64,000 nucleotides of DNA, from positions 1,612,001 through 1,676,000 of the forward strand of contig PMSI01000001.1 in assembly GCA_003168375.1 (NCBI GenBank). Reading direction: 5' to 3'. Origin of the DNA: Vulcanimicrobiota bacterium (lineage in GTDB: Bacteria; Vulcanimicrobiota; Vulcanimicrobiia; Vulcanimicrobiales; Vulcanimicrobiaceae). The translations under genes and the position numbers were made by a program. The notes below the pieces were generated by a model. It saw only the letters and a list, made by a program, of their open reading frames with translations. It did no database searches and was not told the origin of the DNA. Shown here piece after piece: positions 18,275 through 27,331 of this stretch. Position 1 is the stretch's first letter. Every line of letters begins with the position of its first letter.

Positions 18275-19406
18275 GCGTGCCGCGCTCATGGTGGCGACCG
18301 CGAGCGCGGTGCTTGGGTTCGTCTGCGCGCCGCGCACAGCGCAGGCGATCCCGATCTTCGCCCAGCGTTACGGGATGCAGTGCGGAGCGTGCCATTCGGT
18401 GCTGCCCGAGCTGAACCAGTTCGGCAACGAGTTCCGCAATCGCGGCTACCGCCTCGACGGCGCGCCCAAGCACGGGACGACGATCGTCGCGCTGCGCGAG
18501 CAGGTCGGGTACACGCCGACGCCGACCGACGGGACGACGCGCAAGACCGTCCCGGCGGGTGCGGCGCTCGGCGCGCTCGAGGTCGGGCGCGTCGAAGCGT
18601 TCGTGCACGAAACGCTCGGCAGCGAGGGGAGCTCGGCCTCGCTGTTCCTCGGCTATCTCGCCTATCGCGATGCCCACTCCGGCGTGCTGTACCGCGCCGG
18701 TCTGGTCGAGCTTCCACTGATTCACTCGCCCGCGCAGCGCAACGACACGCTGACGACGTACGGCTACGAAGGGACGCTCGTCGGCCTCAACGATCTCACG
18801 CTCGCGACCCCCCGCTGGGCGCTCGAAGCGGAACGGAACCTCGGCGCGGGGCGCATCGCGGCGACCGTTGCCTTCGGCAACGCGACGGGCTCCGTGTACG
18901 GCGGTAAACCGGTCGTCACCGGCCGCAGCGAGTCGTTCGCGGCCCCGGAGTTCGGCCTCTTCGCGCGCTTCCCACTCGGCGACGACGTGCACGTCGGTGT
19001 CGACGCGCTCGCCGGATCGCGCTCGATTTCCGTGCTCGGCAGCCCGGCGTTCGCCGATCCCTACCATCGCGTCGGCGCCTCGCTCGAAGCTCGGCGCGGG
19101 CGGCTGGAGCTGCTCGCCGAGCAATGGTGGGGACGCGACCAGAACGGGGACGGTGCAGGCGGGCTCATCGACTCGACCGGCGGCTTCGCGCGGCTGCGGT
19201 GGCGGATCGGCTCGCACGCGTTCGTCGGGATCCGCGAAGACGGTGCTGCGGCACCGGCGGCGACGCGCAGCTTGCTCTGGTATGCCGAAGCGCACGTGAC
19301 GCCCCACGCCCGCGTGCTGGTCCAGCAGCGGCGCCCGATCCCCGGAGGCCCGACCTCGCTGGAAGGCGCGCTCACCATCGGCGTCCCCTGGCCGCGCGGC
19401 CTGTAG
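18264..19406 (+). CDS. Exported monoheme c-type cytochrome with barrel-like C-terminal region
   Basis: 380 residues. Signal peptide (~1-28, ending TAQA) and one heme c site C40-GA-C43-H44 in the context QRYGMQCGACHSVLPELNQFGNEFRNRGY. The remaining ~300 residues are alternating strand-like segments (FAAPEFGLFARFPLGDD, LRWRIGSHAFVGIRED) resembling outer-membrane or porin-type barrels, with no further CxxCH. TTG start at 18264 gives a charged n-region (SNRRA); ATG at 18288 is the alternative. Likely pairs with the adjacent plastocyanin-like protein; a cytochrome-tethered barrel is unusual. Confidence 0.78.
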   Translation: MSNRRAALMVATASAVLGFVCAPRTAQAIPIFAQRYGMQCGACHSVLPELNQFGNEFRNRGYRLDGAPKHGTTIVALREQVGYTPTPTDGTTRKTVPAGAALGALEVGRVEAFVHETLGSEGSSASLFLGYLAYRDAHSGVLYRAGLVELPLIHSPAQRNDTLTTYGYEGTLVGLNDLTLATPRWALEAERNLGAGRIAATVAFGNATGSVYGGKPVVTGRSESFAAPEFGLFARFPLGDDVHVGVDALAGSRSISVLGSPAFADPYHRVGASLEARRGRLELLAEQWWGRDQNGDGAGGLIDSTGGFARLRWRIGSHAFVGIREDGAAAPAATRSLLWYAEAHVTPHARVLVQQRRPIPGGPTSLEGALTIGVPWPRGL

Positions 19407-19441
19407 ACGGGTCTCCTCCCGCGGCGTCGAAGAGAACGCCG

Positions 19442-20230
19442 ATGATCGCCGCGACGCCGTATCACTTCATCCAGGTCGAGACCGCGGACGACGGCGTCAC
19501 CGTCGTCACGTTGAACCGGCCCGAGAAGCGCAACGCGCTCTCGCTCGACGTGATGCGCGAACTGATCGCGGCGTTCGAGGCGATCGGCGCCGACCGCTCG
19601 TCGAAGGTCGCGATCCTGCGCGGTGTCGGGCCGGTGTTCAGCGCGGGTCACGACCTGCGCGAGATGCTGGAGCGCAGCGTCGAGGAGTACCGCACCGTGT
19701 TCGACACGTGCGTGCGTCTGATGGAGACGCTGCAGGCGATACCGCAGCCCGTGATCGCGGAGATCGCGGGGATCGCGACCGCCGCCGGATGTCAGCTCGT
19801 CGCGACGTGCGATCTCGCGGTCGCTTCGAGCGACGCGAAGTTCGCCACGCCGGGCGTGAAGATCGGCCTGTTCTGCACGACGCCGATGGTCGCGCTCACC
19901 CGCGCGATCGGCCGCAAGCGCGCGATGGAGATGCTGCTCACCGGCGAGATGATCGACGCGCAAACCGCAGCCGACTGGGGTTTGGTCAACCGCGTCGTCG
20001 CGCCCGGCGAGCTCGCGTCGGCGACGCGCGCGCTCGCCCTGCGCATCGCATCCGCGGCGCGCTTCGTCGTCGGCCTCGGCAAAGCGGCGTTCTACGCACA
20101 GATCGACCTCGATCAACCCAAGGCGTACGCGTATGCGAAGGAGGTCATGTCGATGAACGCGCTCGCCGACGACGCGCAGGAGGGCATGGGCGCATTCGTT
20201 TCAAAGCGCGCACCGGCATGGCGCGCCTAA
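19442..20230 (+). CDS. Enoyl-CoA hydratase/isomerase family protein, ECHDC3-like
   Basis: 262-residue crotonase. Oxyanion-hole segments FSAGHDLREM and GIATAAGCQLVATCDLAVAS are present. The position of the first catalytic Glu of true hydratases (GGGCEL) is Gln here (AAGCQL), exactly as in the ECHDC3 group, which also shares FATPGVKIGLFCTTP. Classical hydratase activity is therefore doubtful and the substrate unknown. ATG at 19442 lies 35 bp after the cytochrome gene. Confidence 0.85.
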   Translation: MIAATPYHFIQVETADDGVTVVTLNRPEKRNALSLDVMRELIAAFEAIGADRSSKVAILRGVGPVFSAGHDLREMLERSVEEYRTVFDTCVRLMETLQAIPQPVIAEIAGIATAAGCQLVATCDLAVASSDAKFATPGVKIGLFCTTPMVALTRAIGRKRAMEMLLTGEMIDAQTAADWGLVNRVVAPGELASATRALALRIASAARFVVGLGKAAFYAQIDLDQPKAYAYAKEVMSMNALADDAQEGMGAFVSKRAPAWRA

Positions 20231-20310
20231 GTCTAACGGAGTCTTAACCAAGCGGTAGGCAGCGCGCAAGGATTCGATAGCGTACTTTCAAACAAGGCAT
20301 TCGTCGTCGG

Positions 20311-20426
20311 CAGAGGTGGGCCGCGTCGTATCACGACGCAACACAGATCGTCGCCCACACCCGGTAGTAGGGCAACCTGCTACGCGACGGCAGCAAGGCC
20401 CGCCTCACGGCGGGTCTTGTTGTTTC
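20311..20426 (+). ncRNA. Structured RNA candidate with terminator, upstream of DUF5693-csaB
   Basis: Three consecutive perfect or near-perfect helices. (1) GTGGGC (20316-20321) pairs with GCCCAC (20353-20358), enclosing a hairpin GCGTCGT/ACGACGC (20323-20329 with 20333-20339). (2) GTAGTAGG (20364-20371) pairs with CCTGCTAC (20376-20383) across a GCAA tetraloop. (3) An 11-bp terminator stem at 20394-20419. The compact, terminator-ended architecture looks like a riboswitch or small RNA, but I do not recognise a known family. It is 80 nt before the GTG of the DUF5693 gene, so it could control that gene or be an independent sRNA. Confidence 0.5.
20394..20426 (+). terminator. Rho-independent terminator
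   Basis: CAAGGCCCGCC (20394-20404) and GGCGGGTCTTG (20409-20419) form an 11-bp stem (one G-T pair) with a TCAC loop, followed by TTGTTGTTT. Ends the structured RNA or the preceding crotonase transcript. Confidence 0.7.
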
Positions 20427-20505
20427 CCAGGATATTCACAGCTTCGACCGCGCCCGATCCCACAGCCGAGCGGTCCCCGCAGGGCTCCGGCGAAAGACGC
20501 CGCCC

Positions 20506-22482
20506 GTGACCTACCGCCGCCTCCTGCTGGCCGTCCTCGCGATCGGTCTGCTCGCGTGTTTGTACGTCGCGGCGCGCCGCGAACGTCACGAGCATCGAGC
20601 GAATCGGGTCGAGATCGTGATGGACGATCAGGACTTTCAGTCGCTCGCGCGTTCGTACGCTTACGACCAGCGTGCTTTCCTGATCGCGCTGCGCCGGGCC
20701 GGCCTGACGTCGCTGGCCGTCCAGGAAGAGCTGGGCGGTCAGGTATCAACGTCACCGAGTGCGGCGGCGTACGCGGGTTCCGCGCTGCTCGACCAGGCCA
20801 AGCTGACCGGTTTCCGCGATCCGGTGTTCGCGCGGCTCGCCGTGCACGGAATCCGCAACGATGAGATGTACCTCGTCGCGTACGACAAGGCGACGGCGGC
20901 GCGCTACGCGCAGCAGCTTGCGCTCAAGTTCTCGGCGCACGCGGTGCGGGTGCTGCGCGCGCAAATCCCGGCGGTCTTCGCGATCCGCACGCAAGCCGAT
21001 TATTTCGGTTCGGTCGGACTCGGACTCCCCGCCGATCGGCTCGCGCTCGCGCACGACCTCGGCTTGAAGCTCGTTCCGCGCCTGCAGAACGACGAACGCT
21101 TCAAGCAGCCCCAGATCGATGCGCTGCTCGGCGACGCGGTACGAGGGCACGACGCGCACACCGTCATCTTCTTCGGCCTGCGCAATCAAGTGCTGGGATA
21201 TCCCGATGCGATCGACGCGACGGCGAACGCGATGAGGGCGGCGAAGGTGAACTTCGGGACGATCGAGACCTACGACGTCAAGCAGAACCAAGCCGGCAAC
21301 GAGAAGCTCGCGCAGGACCTCCCCGACCGCACAGTGCGCGTCCAGGCGATCTCGAAGCCCGAACAGGACAAGCTCCGGCCGGAGGAGATCGTGCAGCGCT
21401 ACGATCTCGGCGTGCGCGAGCGCAACGTGCGCGTCGTGTACCTGCGGCCGTTCGGGCACCAGTGGAACGGCCGGACGATCGAAGCGACCAACGTCGAGCT
21501 GGTGCGGCAGATCGCACAGGGCGTGCGCGCCGCCGGGCTGCGCGTCGGTACGGCTTCGCCGTTCGAGCGTTTCGTGACGCGGCCGTGGGAGATCGCGCTG
21601 GCGTCGCTCGCGGTGCCGGCGATCCTGCTGCTGCTGCTGGCCGAGTTCGGGCTCGGCCGGCGCCGTTGGCTGGCAGCGTTCGTCGTGCTCGACGTTCTGC
21701 TCGTGCTGGCGGGCTTCGCCGTCCATCATGACATGGCGGTGCGCAAGCTGCTCGCGCTCGCCGGCGCGATTGCGTTTCCGATCGCCGGTTTCGCCGCGCT
21801 CGCGACGGTGTTCCGCGCGCCGCAGCCGGGCTCGACCGGGGCCGCGATCCTCGACGGTATCCGCGTCCTCGCGATCGCGCTGGCCGTCACGCTCGGCGGT
21901 GCGCTGGTCGTCGTCGGGCTGCTCTCGACGCCGCTGACGATGCTCGAGATCGATCGCTTCAGCGGGGTGAAGCTCGTCCTGGCGGCGCCGCCGCTGCTGT
22001 GCCTGCTGCTCTACCTGTTCACGCGCCGCTGGGGCTCGCAGTTGACGTTCCGCTCGTTCGCCGAGTCGCCGGTGACCGCGGCGCCGCTGCTGGTCGGCGT
22101 GGCCCTGATCGGGGCCGGCTACCTCCTGCTCGCGCGCAGCGGGAACCAGAGCGACATCGCCCCGTCCTCGCTCGAGCTCGTCCTCCGCTCGCACCTGACC
22201 ACGCTCTTGCAGGTGCGGCCGCGTTTCAAGGAGTTCGTCGTCGGCTTCCCGGCGCTGATGCTGGTCGCTGCCCTGCTGCCGGCGCACCGCGCGCGCTGGG
22301 GCTGGCTGCTGGCGCTGGCGATCGGGGTCGGTCTCGCCGACGTCGTCGACACCTTCTCGCACCTCCACACGGCGCTCGCCGTTTCGGTGTTGCGGCTGGC
22401 GAACGGGGCCGTCCTCGGGATCGCGATCGGGGCGCTCGCGATCGTCGCGTACCGCGTGGCGCTGCGCAAGCAATCGGCGTGA
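20506..22482 (+). CDS. DUF5693 family membrane protein
   Basis: 658 residues. One N-terminal membrane anchor (LLLAVLAIGLLACLYVA), a large extracytoplasmic domain (~25-360) with the family's features (LARRAGLTSLAVQEEL-like segment, GLGLPADRLALAHDLGLKLVPRLQND, FFGLRNQVLGYPD, VRVVYLRPFG), then about eight transmembrane helices. DUF5693 genes are typically found next to csaB, as here (GTGA overlap), implying a role in cell-surface polymer assembly or anchoring. The biochemical function is unknown. GTG start 14 nt after a purine-rich stretch. Confidence 0.82.
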   Translation: MTYRRLLLAVLAIGLLACLYVAARRERHEHRANRVEIVMDDQDFQSLARSYAYDQRAFLIALRRAGLTSLAVQEELGGQVSTSPSAAAYAGSALLDQAKLTGFRDPVFARLAVHGIRNDEMYLVAYDKATAARYAQQLALKFSAHAVRVLRAQIPAVFAIRTQADYFGSVGLGLPADRLALAHDLGLKLVPRLQNDERFKQPQIDALLGDAVRGHDAHTVIFFGLRNQVLGYPDAIDATANAMRAAKVNFGTIETYDVKQNQAGNEKLAQDLPDRTVRVQAISKPEQDKLRPEEIVQRYDLGVRERNVRVVYLRPFGHQWNGRTIEATNVELVRQIAQGVRAAGLRVGTASPFERFVTRPWEIALASLAVPAILLLLLAEFGLGRRRWLAAFVVLDVLLVLAGFAVHHDMAVRKLLALAGAIAFPIAGFAALATVFRAPQPGSTGAAILDGIRVLAIALAVTLGGALVVVGLLSTPLTMLEIDRFSGVKLVLAAPPLLCLLLYLFTRRWGSQLTFRSFAESPVTAAPLLVGVALIGAGYLLLARSGNQSDIAPSSLELVLRSHLTTLLQVRPRFKEFVVGFPALMLVAALLPAHRARWGWLLALAIGVGLADVVDTFSHLHTALAVSVLRLANGAVLGIAIGALAIVAYRVALRKQSA

Positions 22483-23600
22483 CCCCGCGTTTCCTGCTCA
22501 GTGGCTACTACGGCTTCGGGAATCTCGGTGACGAGGCGCTCTTGGGGGTGATCGTCGAGCGGCTTCGCGCGCGCTGGCCCGGCTGCGGGGTCGACGTGCT
22601 GAGCGGCGACCCGCCGGCGACGGCGCGCACCTACGGCGTCGACGCGACGCCCCGCATGGATCTCGGGCGCGTTCGCGCCGCGATCGAGCGGTCCGACGTC
22701 GTGCTCTCGGGCGGCGGCGGCCTGCTGCAGAACTCGACCAGCCTCAAGAGCCTGCTGTACTACAGCGGCGTAATTCGCGCCGGGGTCGCCGCGGGGAAGC
22801 CGACGATGGTCTTCGCCCAGTCGATCGGGCCGCTGGACTTCTGGGGCCGGGCGGTGGTGCGCACGTTCTGCCGGGGCCTCGCCGGCGCGACCGTGCGCGA
22901 CGAACGCTCGCGCGCGCTGCTCGCAACGCTGCTGCCCGGGGTGCCGGTCGAACGCACCGCCGATCCAGTGTTCTTGTTCCAGCCCGGCGGCGAACCGCTC
23001 GATCTCGCCGCGGAAGGGCTCGCCGGCGACGACGCGCCGCTGGTCGTCGTCTCGGTCCGCAAATGGCACGGCGGCGCGGCCACCGCTCAGACCGTGGCGC
23101 ACGCGATCGACCGGCTCGCGGGCCGGTACGGCGCCCGGGTCGCCTTTCTGCCGCTCGGCGGCCCGCCGGACGCCGAAGCGTCGACCACGATCATCCGCCG
23201 CTGCGCATCGACGCCGGTGCTGCTGCCGGACTATTCGCTGGACCAAGCCGCGCAGGTGATCGGCCGCGCCGCGCTCGTGATCGGGATGCGCCTGCACGCG
23301 CTCATCATCGCGGCGCGGCTCGGCGTCCCGTTCTTGGCGCTGCCATATGACCCGAAGGTCACCGCGCTGCTCGAAGACCTGCGCTACCCGGCGCGGCCGC
23401 TCTTCGTCCCCGGCGAGCCGGTGCCGCCGCCGAGCGAGATCGACGCGCGGGTCGACGACGCGTGGAACCGGCGCGACGCGCTCGCCGCCCACCTGCGCAG
23501 CGTGCGCCCGGAGATCGAGCTGCTCGCCGCGCGCAACTTCGACGTGCTGAACGAACTCGTGACACGAACCGCACATAAGGCGGCAGGCACCGAGCGCTGA
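22479..23600 (+). CDS. csaB: Polysaccharide pyruvyl transferase CsaB
   Basis: 373 residues. N-terminal GYYGFGNLGDEALL, middle GGGGLLQNSTSLKSLLYYSG and FAQSIGPLDF, and C-terminal IGMRLHALIIAARLGVPFLALPYDPKV are the PS_pyruv_trans/CsaB signatures. CsaB adds pyruvyl ketal groups to a secondary cell-wall polysaccharide that anchors SLH-domain S-layer proteins. Its presence suggests such anchoring in this organism, though no SLH protein is in the window. GTG start overlaps the DUF5693 stop (GTGA). Confidence 0.9.
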   Translation: MTPRFLLSGYYGFGNLGDEALLGVIVERLRARWPGCGVDVLSGDPPATARTYGVDATPRMDLGRVRAAIERSDVVLSGGGGLLQNSTSLKSLLYYSGVIRAGVAAGKPTMVFAQSIGPLDFWGRAVVRTFCRGLAGATVRDERSRALLATLLPGVPVERTADPVFLFQPGGEPLDLAAEGLAGDDAPLVVVSVRKWHGGAATAQTVAHAIDRLAGRYGARVAFLPLGGPPDAEASTTIIRRCASTPVLLPDYSLDQAAQVIGRAALVIGMRLHALIIAARLGVPFLALPYDPKVTALLEDLRYPARPLFVPGEPVPPPSEIDARVDDAWNRRDALAAHLRSVRPEIELLAARNFDVLNELVTRTAHKAAGTER

Positions 23601-23621
23601 CGCGCGAACGGCGAGCGAACC

Positions 23622-24380
23622 GTGGCGCGGCAGACGTTGTTCTTGGGCCGGCTATTCGACATCCGCGTAGGAGTCCACGTCTCGTGGCTCGCCGTGTACG
23701 CGTTCATGACGATCGCCCTGGCGCGGGCGCTCGGGATGCTGCCGCCGACCGAAGCGTACGCCTTCGGCGCGGTCTGCGCGCTCGCGCTGTTCGCGAGCGT
23801 CGTCGCCCACGAGTTCGCGCACGCGCTGGTCGCCCGGCGTTTCGGAGTACGGACGAGCGCGATCACGCTGTTTCTGTTCGGCGGCGTCGCGACGCTAGAG
23901 CGCGAGCCCTCCTCGCCCAAGGCCGACGCCCTGGTCGCGCTCGCCGGCCCCGCCATGAGCGCCGCCTTGGCGCTCGCCGCGCTCGTCGCCGTCGCGGCGC
24001 TCGACCGGTTCGCCCCGGACGGCCTGCTGCACGACGCGCTCGGGCTGCTCGGCACGTACGTCGCGCTGGCGAACGCGGTGCTGGCGGTGTTCAACGTCCT
24101 CCCAGCCTATCCGATGGACGGCGGGCGCGTGCTGCGCGCCTACCTCTGGCGCCGCTCGCGGGATCGCGATGCCGCCACCAACGCCGCCTCGCGCGTCGGG
24201 ATCGTCTTCGCACTGCTGTTCGTCGCGGCCGGTGTCTTCGTGGTCGCGGCGACGCACGAGCTCACGTACGGCTGGTACATCCTGCTCGGCGCGTTTCTGC
24301 TGCGCCAGGGTGCCTCGCAAGAGCGCGCCACGCGGCCGACCGCTCCGCGGGCCGACACCGAGGCCGTCGCCGTCGCATAG
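23622..24380 (+). CDS. Site-2 protease family (M50) intramembrane metalloprotease
   Basis: 252 residues, six hydrophobic segments. Zinc site H63-E64-x2-H67 (VVAHEFAHALVARRFG) and the second ligand motif NVLPAYPMDGGRVLRAYLW (D166) are intact. The FGGVATLEREP segment is typical of the SpoIVFB-like group without CBS domains. Cleaves a membrane-spanning substrate, usually a regulatory protein; the substrate is not known. GTG start at 23622, 21 bp after csaB. Confidence 0.9.
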   Translation: MARQTLFLGRLFDIRVGVHVSWLAVYAFMTIALARALGMLPPTEAYAFGAVCALALFASVVAHEFAHALVARRFGVRTSAITLFLFGGVATLEREPSSPKADALVALAGPAMSAALALAALVAVAALDRFAPDGLLHDALGLLGTYVALANAVLAVFNVLPAYPMDGGRVLRAYLWRRSRDRDAATNAASRVGIVFALLFVAAGVFVVAATHELTYGWYILLGAFLLRQGASQERATRPTAPRADTEAVAVA

Positions 24381-24433
24381 GGGCCTCGGCATGGCGGGAG
24401 CGCGGCACCCCTGCGCCCGAAAACCACAGTTCG

Positions 24434-27253
24434 ATGTCCGAACCGAAGCCGACCGATTACCGCTGGAGCCTGAACCTTCCAAAGACGGATTTTCCGATGC
24501 GGGCCGACCTCGCGAAGCGCGAACCCGATCGGGTTCGGTGGTGGACCGAGCACGGCACCTACCTCCAGCGGCTGGGGCGGAACCGGGCCGATGGCGGCGC
24601 GCCGTTCGTGCTGCACGACGGGCCGCCGTACGCCAACGGCGATCTGCACATGGGGACCTTCCTCAACCGCGTCCTGAAGGACACGCTGGTCAAGATCCAT
24701 CTGCTCGACGGCGAGTACGCCGACTTCGTCCCCGGCTGGGACATGCACGGCTTGCCGATCGAGATGGAGACGCTCAAGCATCTCAAGCTCGACTTCCGCA
24801 CGGCGGACCCGATCGAGCTGCGACGCGCCTGCCGCGAGCGCGCCCTGTACTGGATGGACCGCCAGCGCGAGCAGATGCTGCGGATGGGAACGTTCGGACG
24901 CTTCGACGACCCGTACATGACCCTCGCACCGGCGTTCGAGGCGACGATCGTCGAGACGCTCGCCGATCTGGCCGAGAACGACTACCTCTACAAGGGCTTG
25001 CGCTCGACGCTGTGGTGCGTGTACGACGAGACCGCGCTCGCTGAAGCCGAGATCGAGTACAAGGACCACGCCTCGCCGTCGGTCTACGTGCGCTTCCGCG
25101 CGAGCGACGCGCAGCGCAAGGCGCTGCTCGAGGCGTTCGGGCTCGACGACGACGGGACGCCGCTCTCGGTCGCGATCTGGACGACGACGCCGTGGACCCT
25201 GCCGGCGAACGTCGCGATCGCGCTCAAGCCGGAGGCGACGTACGGCGTCTACCGCGCCGGCGACGAAGACGTGATCGTCGCGCAAGCGCTCGCCTCGTCC
25301 GTCATTACGCGGCTGGAGCATCCCTCCCGTCACCCTGAGCCTGTCGAAGGGTGTCGCGCCGAGGCGCCCGGGAGCGCGCTCGAGCGGCTCGCGGTGCGGC
25401 ATCCGTTCCTGGACCGTGACTCGCTGATCGTGCTCGCCGACTACGTCGAGCTCGAGACCGGGACCGGCGCGGTGCACACCGCGCCCGGACACGGCGCCGA
25501 CGACTTCGAGACCGGCGTCCGCTACGGCTTGCCGATCATCAATCCGGTCGACGCGGCGGGACGCTTCACCGCCGAAGCCGGGCCGTATGCCGGTCTGCAC
25601 ATCTTCGAAGCGAACGCGCGCATCGTCGAGGATCTGCGCGCGTCGGGCGCGCTGATCTCGGCCGAGTCGTACGAGCACAGCTACCCGCACTGCTGGCGCT
25701 GCAAGAACCCGGTGATCTTCCGCGCGACCGCGCAGTGGTTCATCGGAATGGACCGTCACGATCTGCGCGCGCGTGCCGAGCGCGCCGTGCACACCGTGCG
25801 GTGGCTCCCCGAGTGGGGCGAGAACCGGATGTCGCAGATGGTCGGAAACCACCCGGAATGGTGCGTCTCCCGCCAGCGCGCATGGGGGACGCCGATCCCG
25901 GCCGTCGCCTGCACGGCCTGCAACGAATCGCGGCTCGATCCGCTGCTCGCACGCTCGCTCGCCAAGGCGATGCGCGCGCGCTCGTTCGACCAGGGCAATG
26001 CATCCGACCTGTGGTGGACCGAGCCGCTCGAGACGTTCGCGCCGCCGCGGATCGCGTGCGCGGGTTGCGGCGGGACGGCGTTCCGCAAAGAGCACAACAT
26101 CGTCGACATCTGGTTCGAGTCCGGCGTCACCTGGCGCGCGGTGCTCGTCGAGCGCGGCATGAAGTTTCCGGCCAGCGCGTACCTCGAAGGCGGCGACCAA
26201 TATCGCGGCTGGTTCCGCTCGAACTTGATCACCTCAGTGGCCACGCGCGACGTCGCGCCGTACGAGCAGGTGATCTCATACGGGTGGGTGGTCGACCAGC
26301 ACGGGCACGCGATGCACAAGTCGGCCGGCAACTACATCGCAGCCGACGAAGCGATCGAGAAGTACGGCGCCGACCTGCTGCGGCTTTGGTCAGCCTCGAC
26401 GGACGTTTTGAACGGCGACGTGCGCCTCGGTGCGGCGCTGCTCGACAACGTCGCGAACGTCTACAAGAACCTGCGTTTCCGGCTGCGCTACTTCCTCAGC
26501 TCGCTCGACGGGCTCACCCGCGCCTCGATCGTTCCACGCGAGCGAATGGAGCCGATCGACCGCCTCGCGCTCGGCGCGCTGGACGCGCTGTCGGCACGGG
26601 TGACCGCCGCGTACCGCCGCTTCGACCTGCACGATGCCTACGTCGCGCTGCAGCAGTTCGACAAGGAAGACCTCTCGGCGTTCTACGTCGACGTGCTCAA
26701 GGACCGGCTGTATTCGTCGGCGCCGGACGCGCCGCGCCGCCGCAGCGCGCAGTCGGCGCTGCTCGAAATCTTCCGCACGATGTGCGTCCTGCTGGCGCCG
26801 ATCCTCTCGTTCACCGCCGAAGAGGCGTGGCAACATCTCTCCGAGGATCTGCGCGGCGCCGACGAGTCTGTGTTCGATCTCTCGCTGCCGCGAATCGCGG
26901 AGCTCGACGAGGACGCGCTCGCGGCGTGGGCGCTGCTCAAGGACCTGCGCGCGCAGGTCGCAGCGAGCGAGGGCGTGCGCGACTTCCAGCTCGACGCGAA
27001 GGTCGACGTTCACCAGCCGTTCTACGACCGCTTCGTCACGCTCGGCGACAACCTGCGCGAAGCGCTCGTCGTCTCATCGCTGCGCGGCCTCGGCCTCTCC
27101 TCGAACGGTGCCGCCACCGTCGTCGTCGTCCCCGCCGCCGGCGAAAAATGCCGGCGCTGCTGGAAGTACCTCCCGCTCAACACCGACCCCGACCACCCAA
27201 CCCTCTGCGAAAGCTGCGCGGGGATCGTGCGAGGGCTAGAAAAGCCCGCTTGA
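24434..27253 (+). CDS. ileS: Isoleucyl-tRNA synthetase
   Basis: 939 residues. Class I features: HIGH-type motif HMGT (72-75) in GPPYANGDLHMGTFLN, KMSKS-type loop MHKSAGNYIA (degenerate, lacking the first Lys-Met-Ser order), CP1 editing domain with TTPWTLPANVAI and HTAPGHGADDF, anticodon domain, and a C-terminal zinc finger CRRC...CESC. Charges tRNA-Ile in the cytoplasm. Oddity: residues ~299-310 (SRHPEPVEGCRAE) are translated from a dispersed palindromic repeat inserted in frame in the editing domain. ATG at 24434 matches the conserved N-terminus. Confidence 0.95.
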   Translation: MSEPKPTDYRWSLNLPKTDFPMRADLAKREPDRVRWWTEHGTYLQRLGRNRADGGAPFVLHDGPPYANGDLHMGTFLNRVLKDTLVKIHLLDGEYADFVPGWDMHGLPIEMETLKHLKLDFRTADPIELRRACRERALYWMDRQREQMLRMGTFGRFDDPYMTLAPAFEATIVETLADLAENDYLYKGLRSTLWCVYDETALAEAEIEYKDHASPSVYVRFRASDAQRKALLEAFGLDDDGTPLSVAIWTTTPWTLPANVAIALKPEATYGVYRAGDEDVIVAQALASSVITRLEHPSRHPEPVEGCRAEAPGSALERLAVRHPFLDRDSLIVLADYVELETGTGAVHTAPGHGADDFETGVRYGLPIINPVDAAGRFTAEAGPYAGLHIFEANARIVEDLRASGALISAESYEHSYPHCWRCKNPVIFRATAQWFIGMDRHDLRARAERAVHTVRWLPEWGENRMSQMVGNHPEWCVSRQRAWGTPIPAVACTACNESRLDPLLARSLAKAMRARSFDQGNASDLWWTEPLETFAPPRIACAGCGGTAFRKEHNIVDIWFESGVTWRAVLVERGMKFPASAYLEGGDQYRGWFRSNLITSVATRDVAPYEQVISYGWVVDQHGHAMHKSAGNYIAADEAIEKYGADLLRLWSASTDVLNGDVRLGAALLDNVANVYKNLRFRLRYFLSSLDGLTRASIVPRERMEPIDRLALGALDALSARVTAAYRRFDLHDAYVALQQFDKEDLSAFYVDVLKDRLYSSAPDAPRRRSAQSALLEIFRTMCVLLAPILSFTAEEAWQHLSEDLRGADESVFDLSLPRIAELDEDALAAWALLKDLRAQVAASEGVRDFQLDAKVDVHQPFYDRFVTLGDNLREALVVSSLRGLGLSSNGAATVVVVPAAGEKCRRCWKYLPLNTDPDHPTLCESCAGIVRGLEKPA
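25330..25353 (+). repeat. Dispersed palindromic repeat (copy in ileS)
   Basis: TCACCCTGAGCCTGTCGAAG followed by GGTG. Same family as the copies at 27289, 28658, 29549, 29600 and 32793. Read in frame within ileS as HPEPVEG. Confidence 0.85.
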
Positions 27254-27288
27254 CGCCCATTGTCGCTCTGAGTTCGCGCTCCTCATTG

Positions 27289-27313
27289 TCACCCTGAGCT
27301 TGTCGAAGGGTGA
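27289..27313 (+). repeat. Dispersed palindromic repeat (intergenic, after ileS)
   Basis: TCACCCTGAGCTTGTCGAAG then GGTGA: an imperfect palindrome (TCACCCT...AGGGTGA). A degenerate partial copy (TTGTCGCTCTGAGTTCG) lies just upstream at about 27270. It sits between ileS and the convergent Fic gene, where it could act as a transcript-end hairpin. Confidence 0.85.
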
Positions 27314-27331
27314 GCCACCATCGTCGCAGAT

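Noticed and set aside
20311-20426. Signal recognition particle RNA or cyclic-di-GMP riboswitch
   Set aside because: The diagnostic SRP apical loop and the GEMM core sequences are not present; only the helices and terminator can be claimed.
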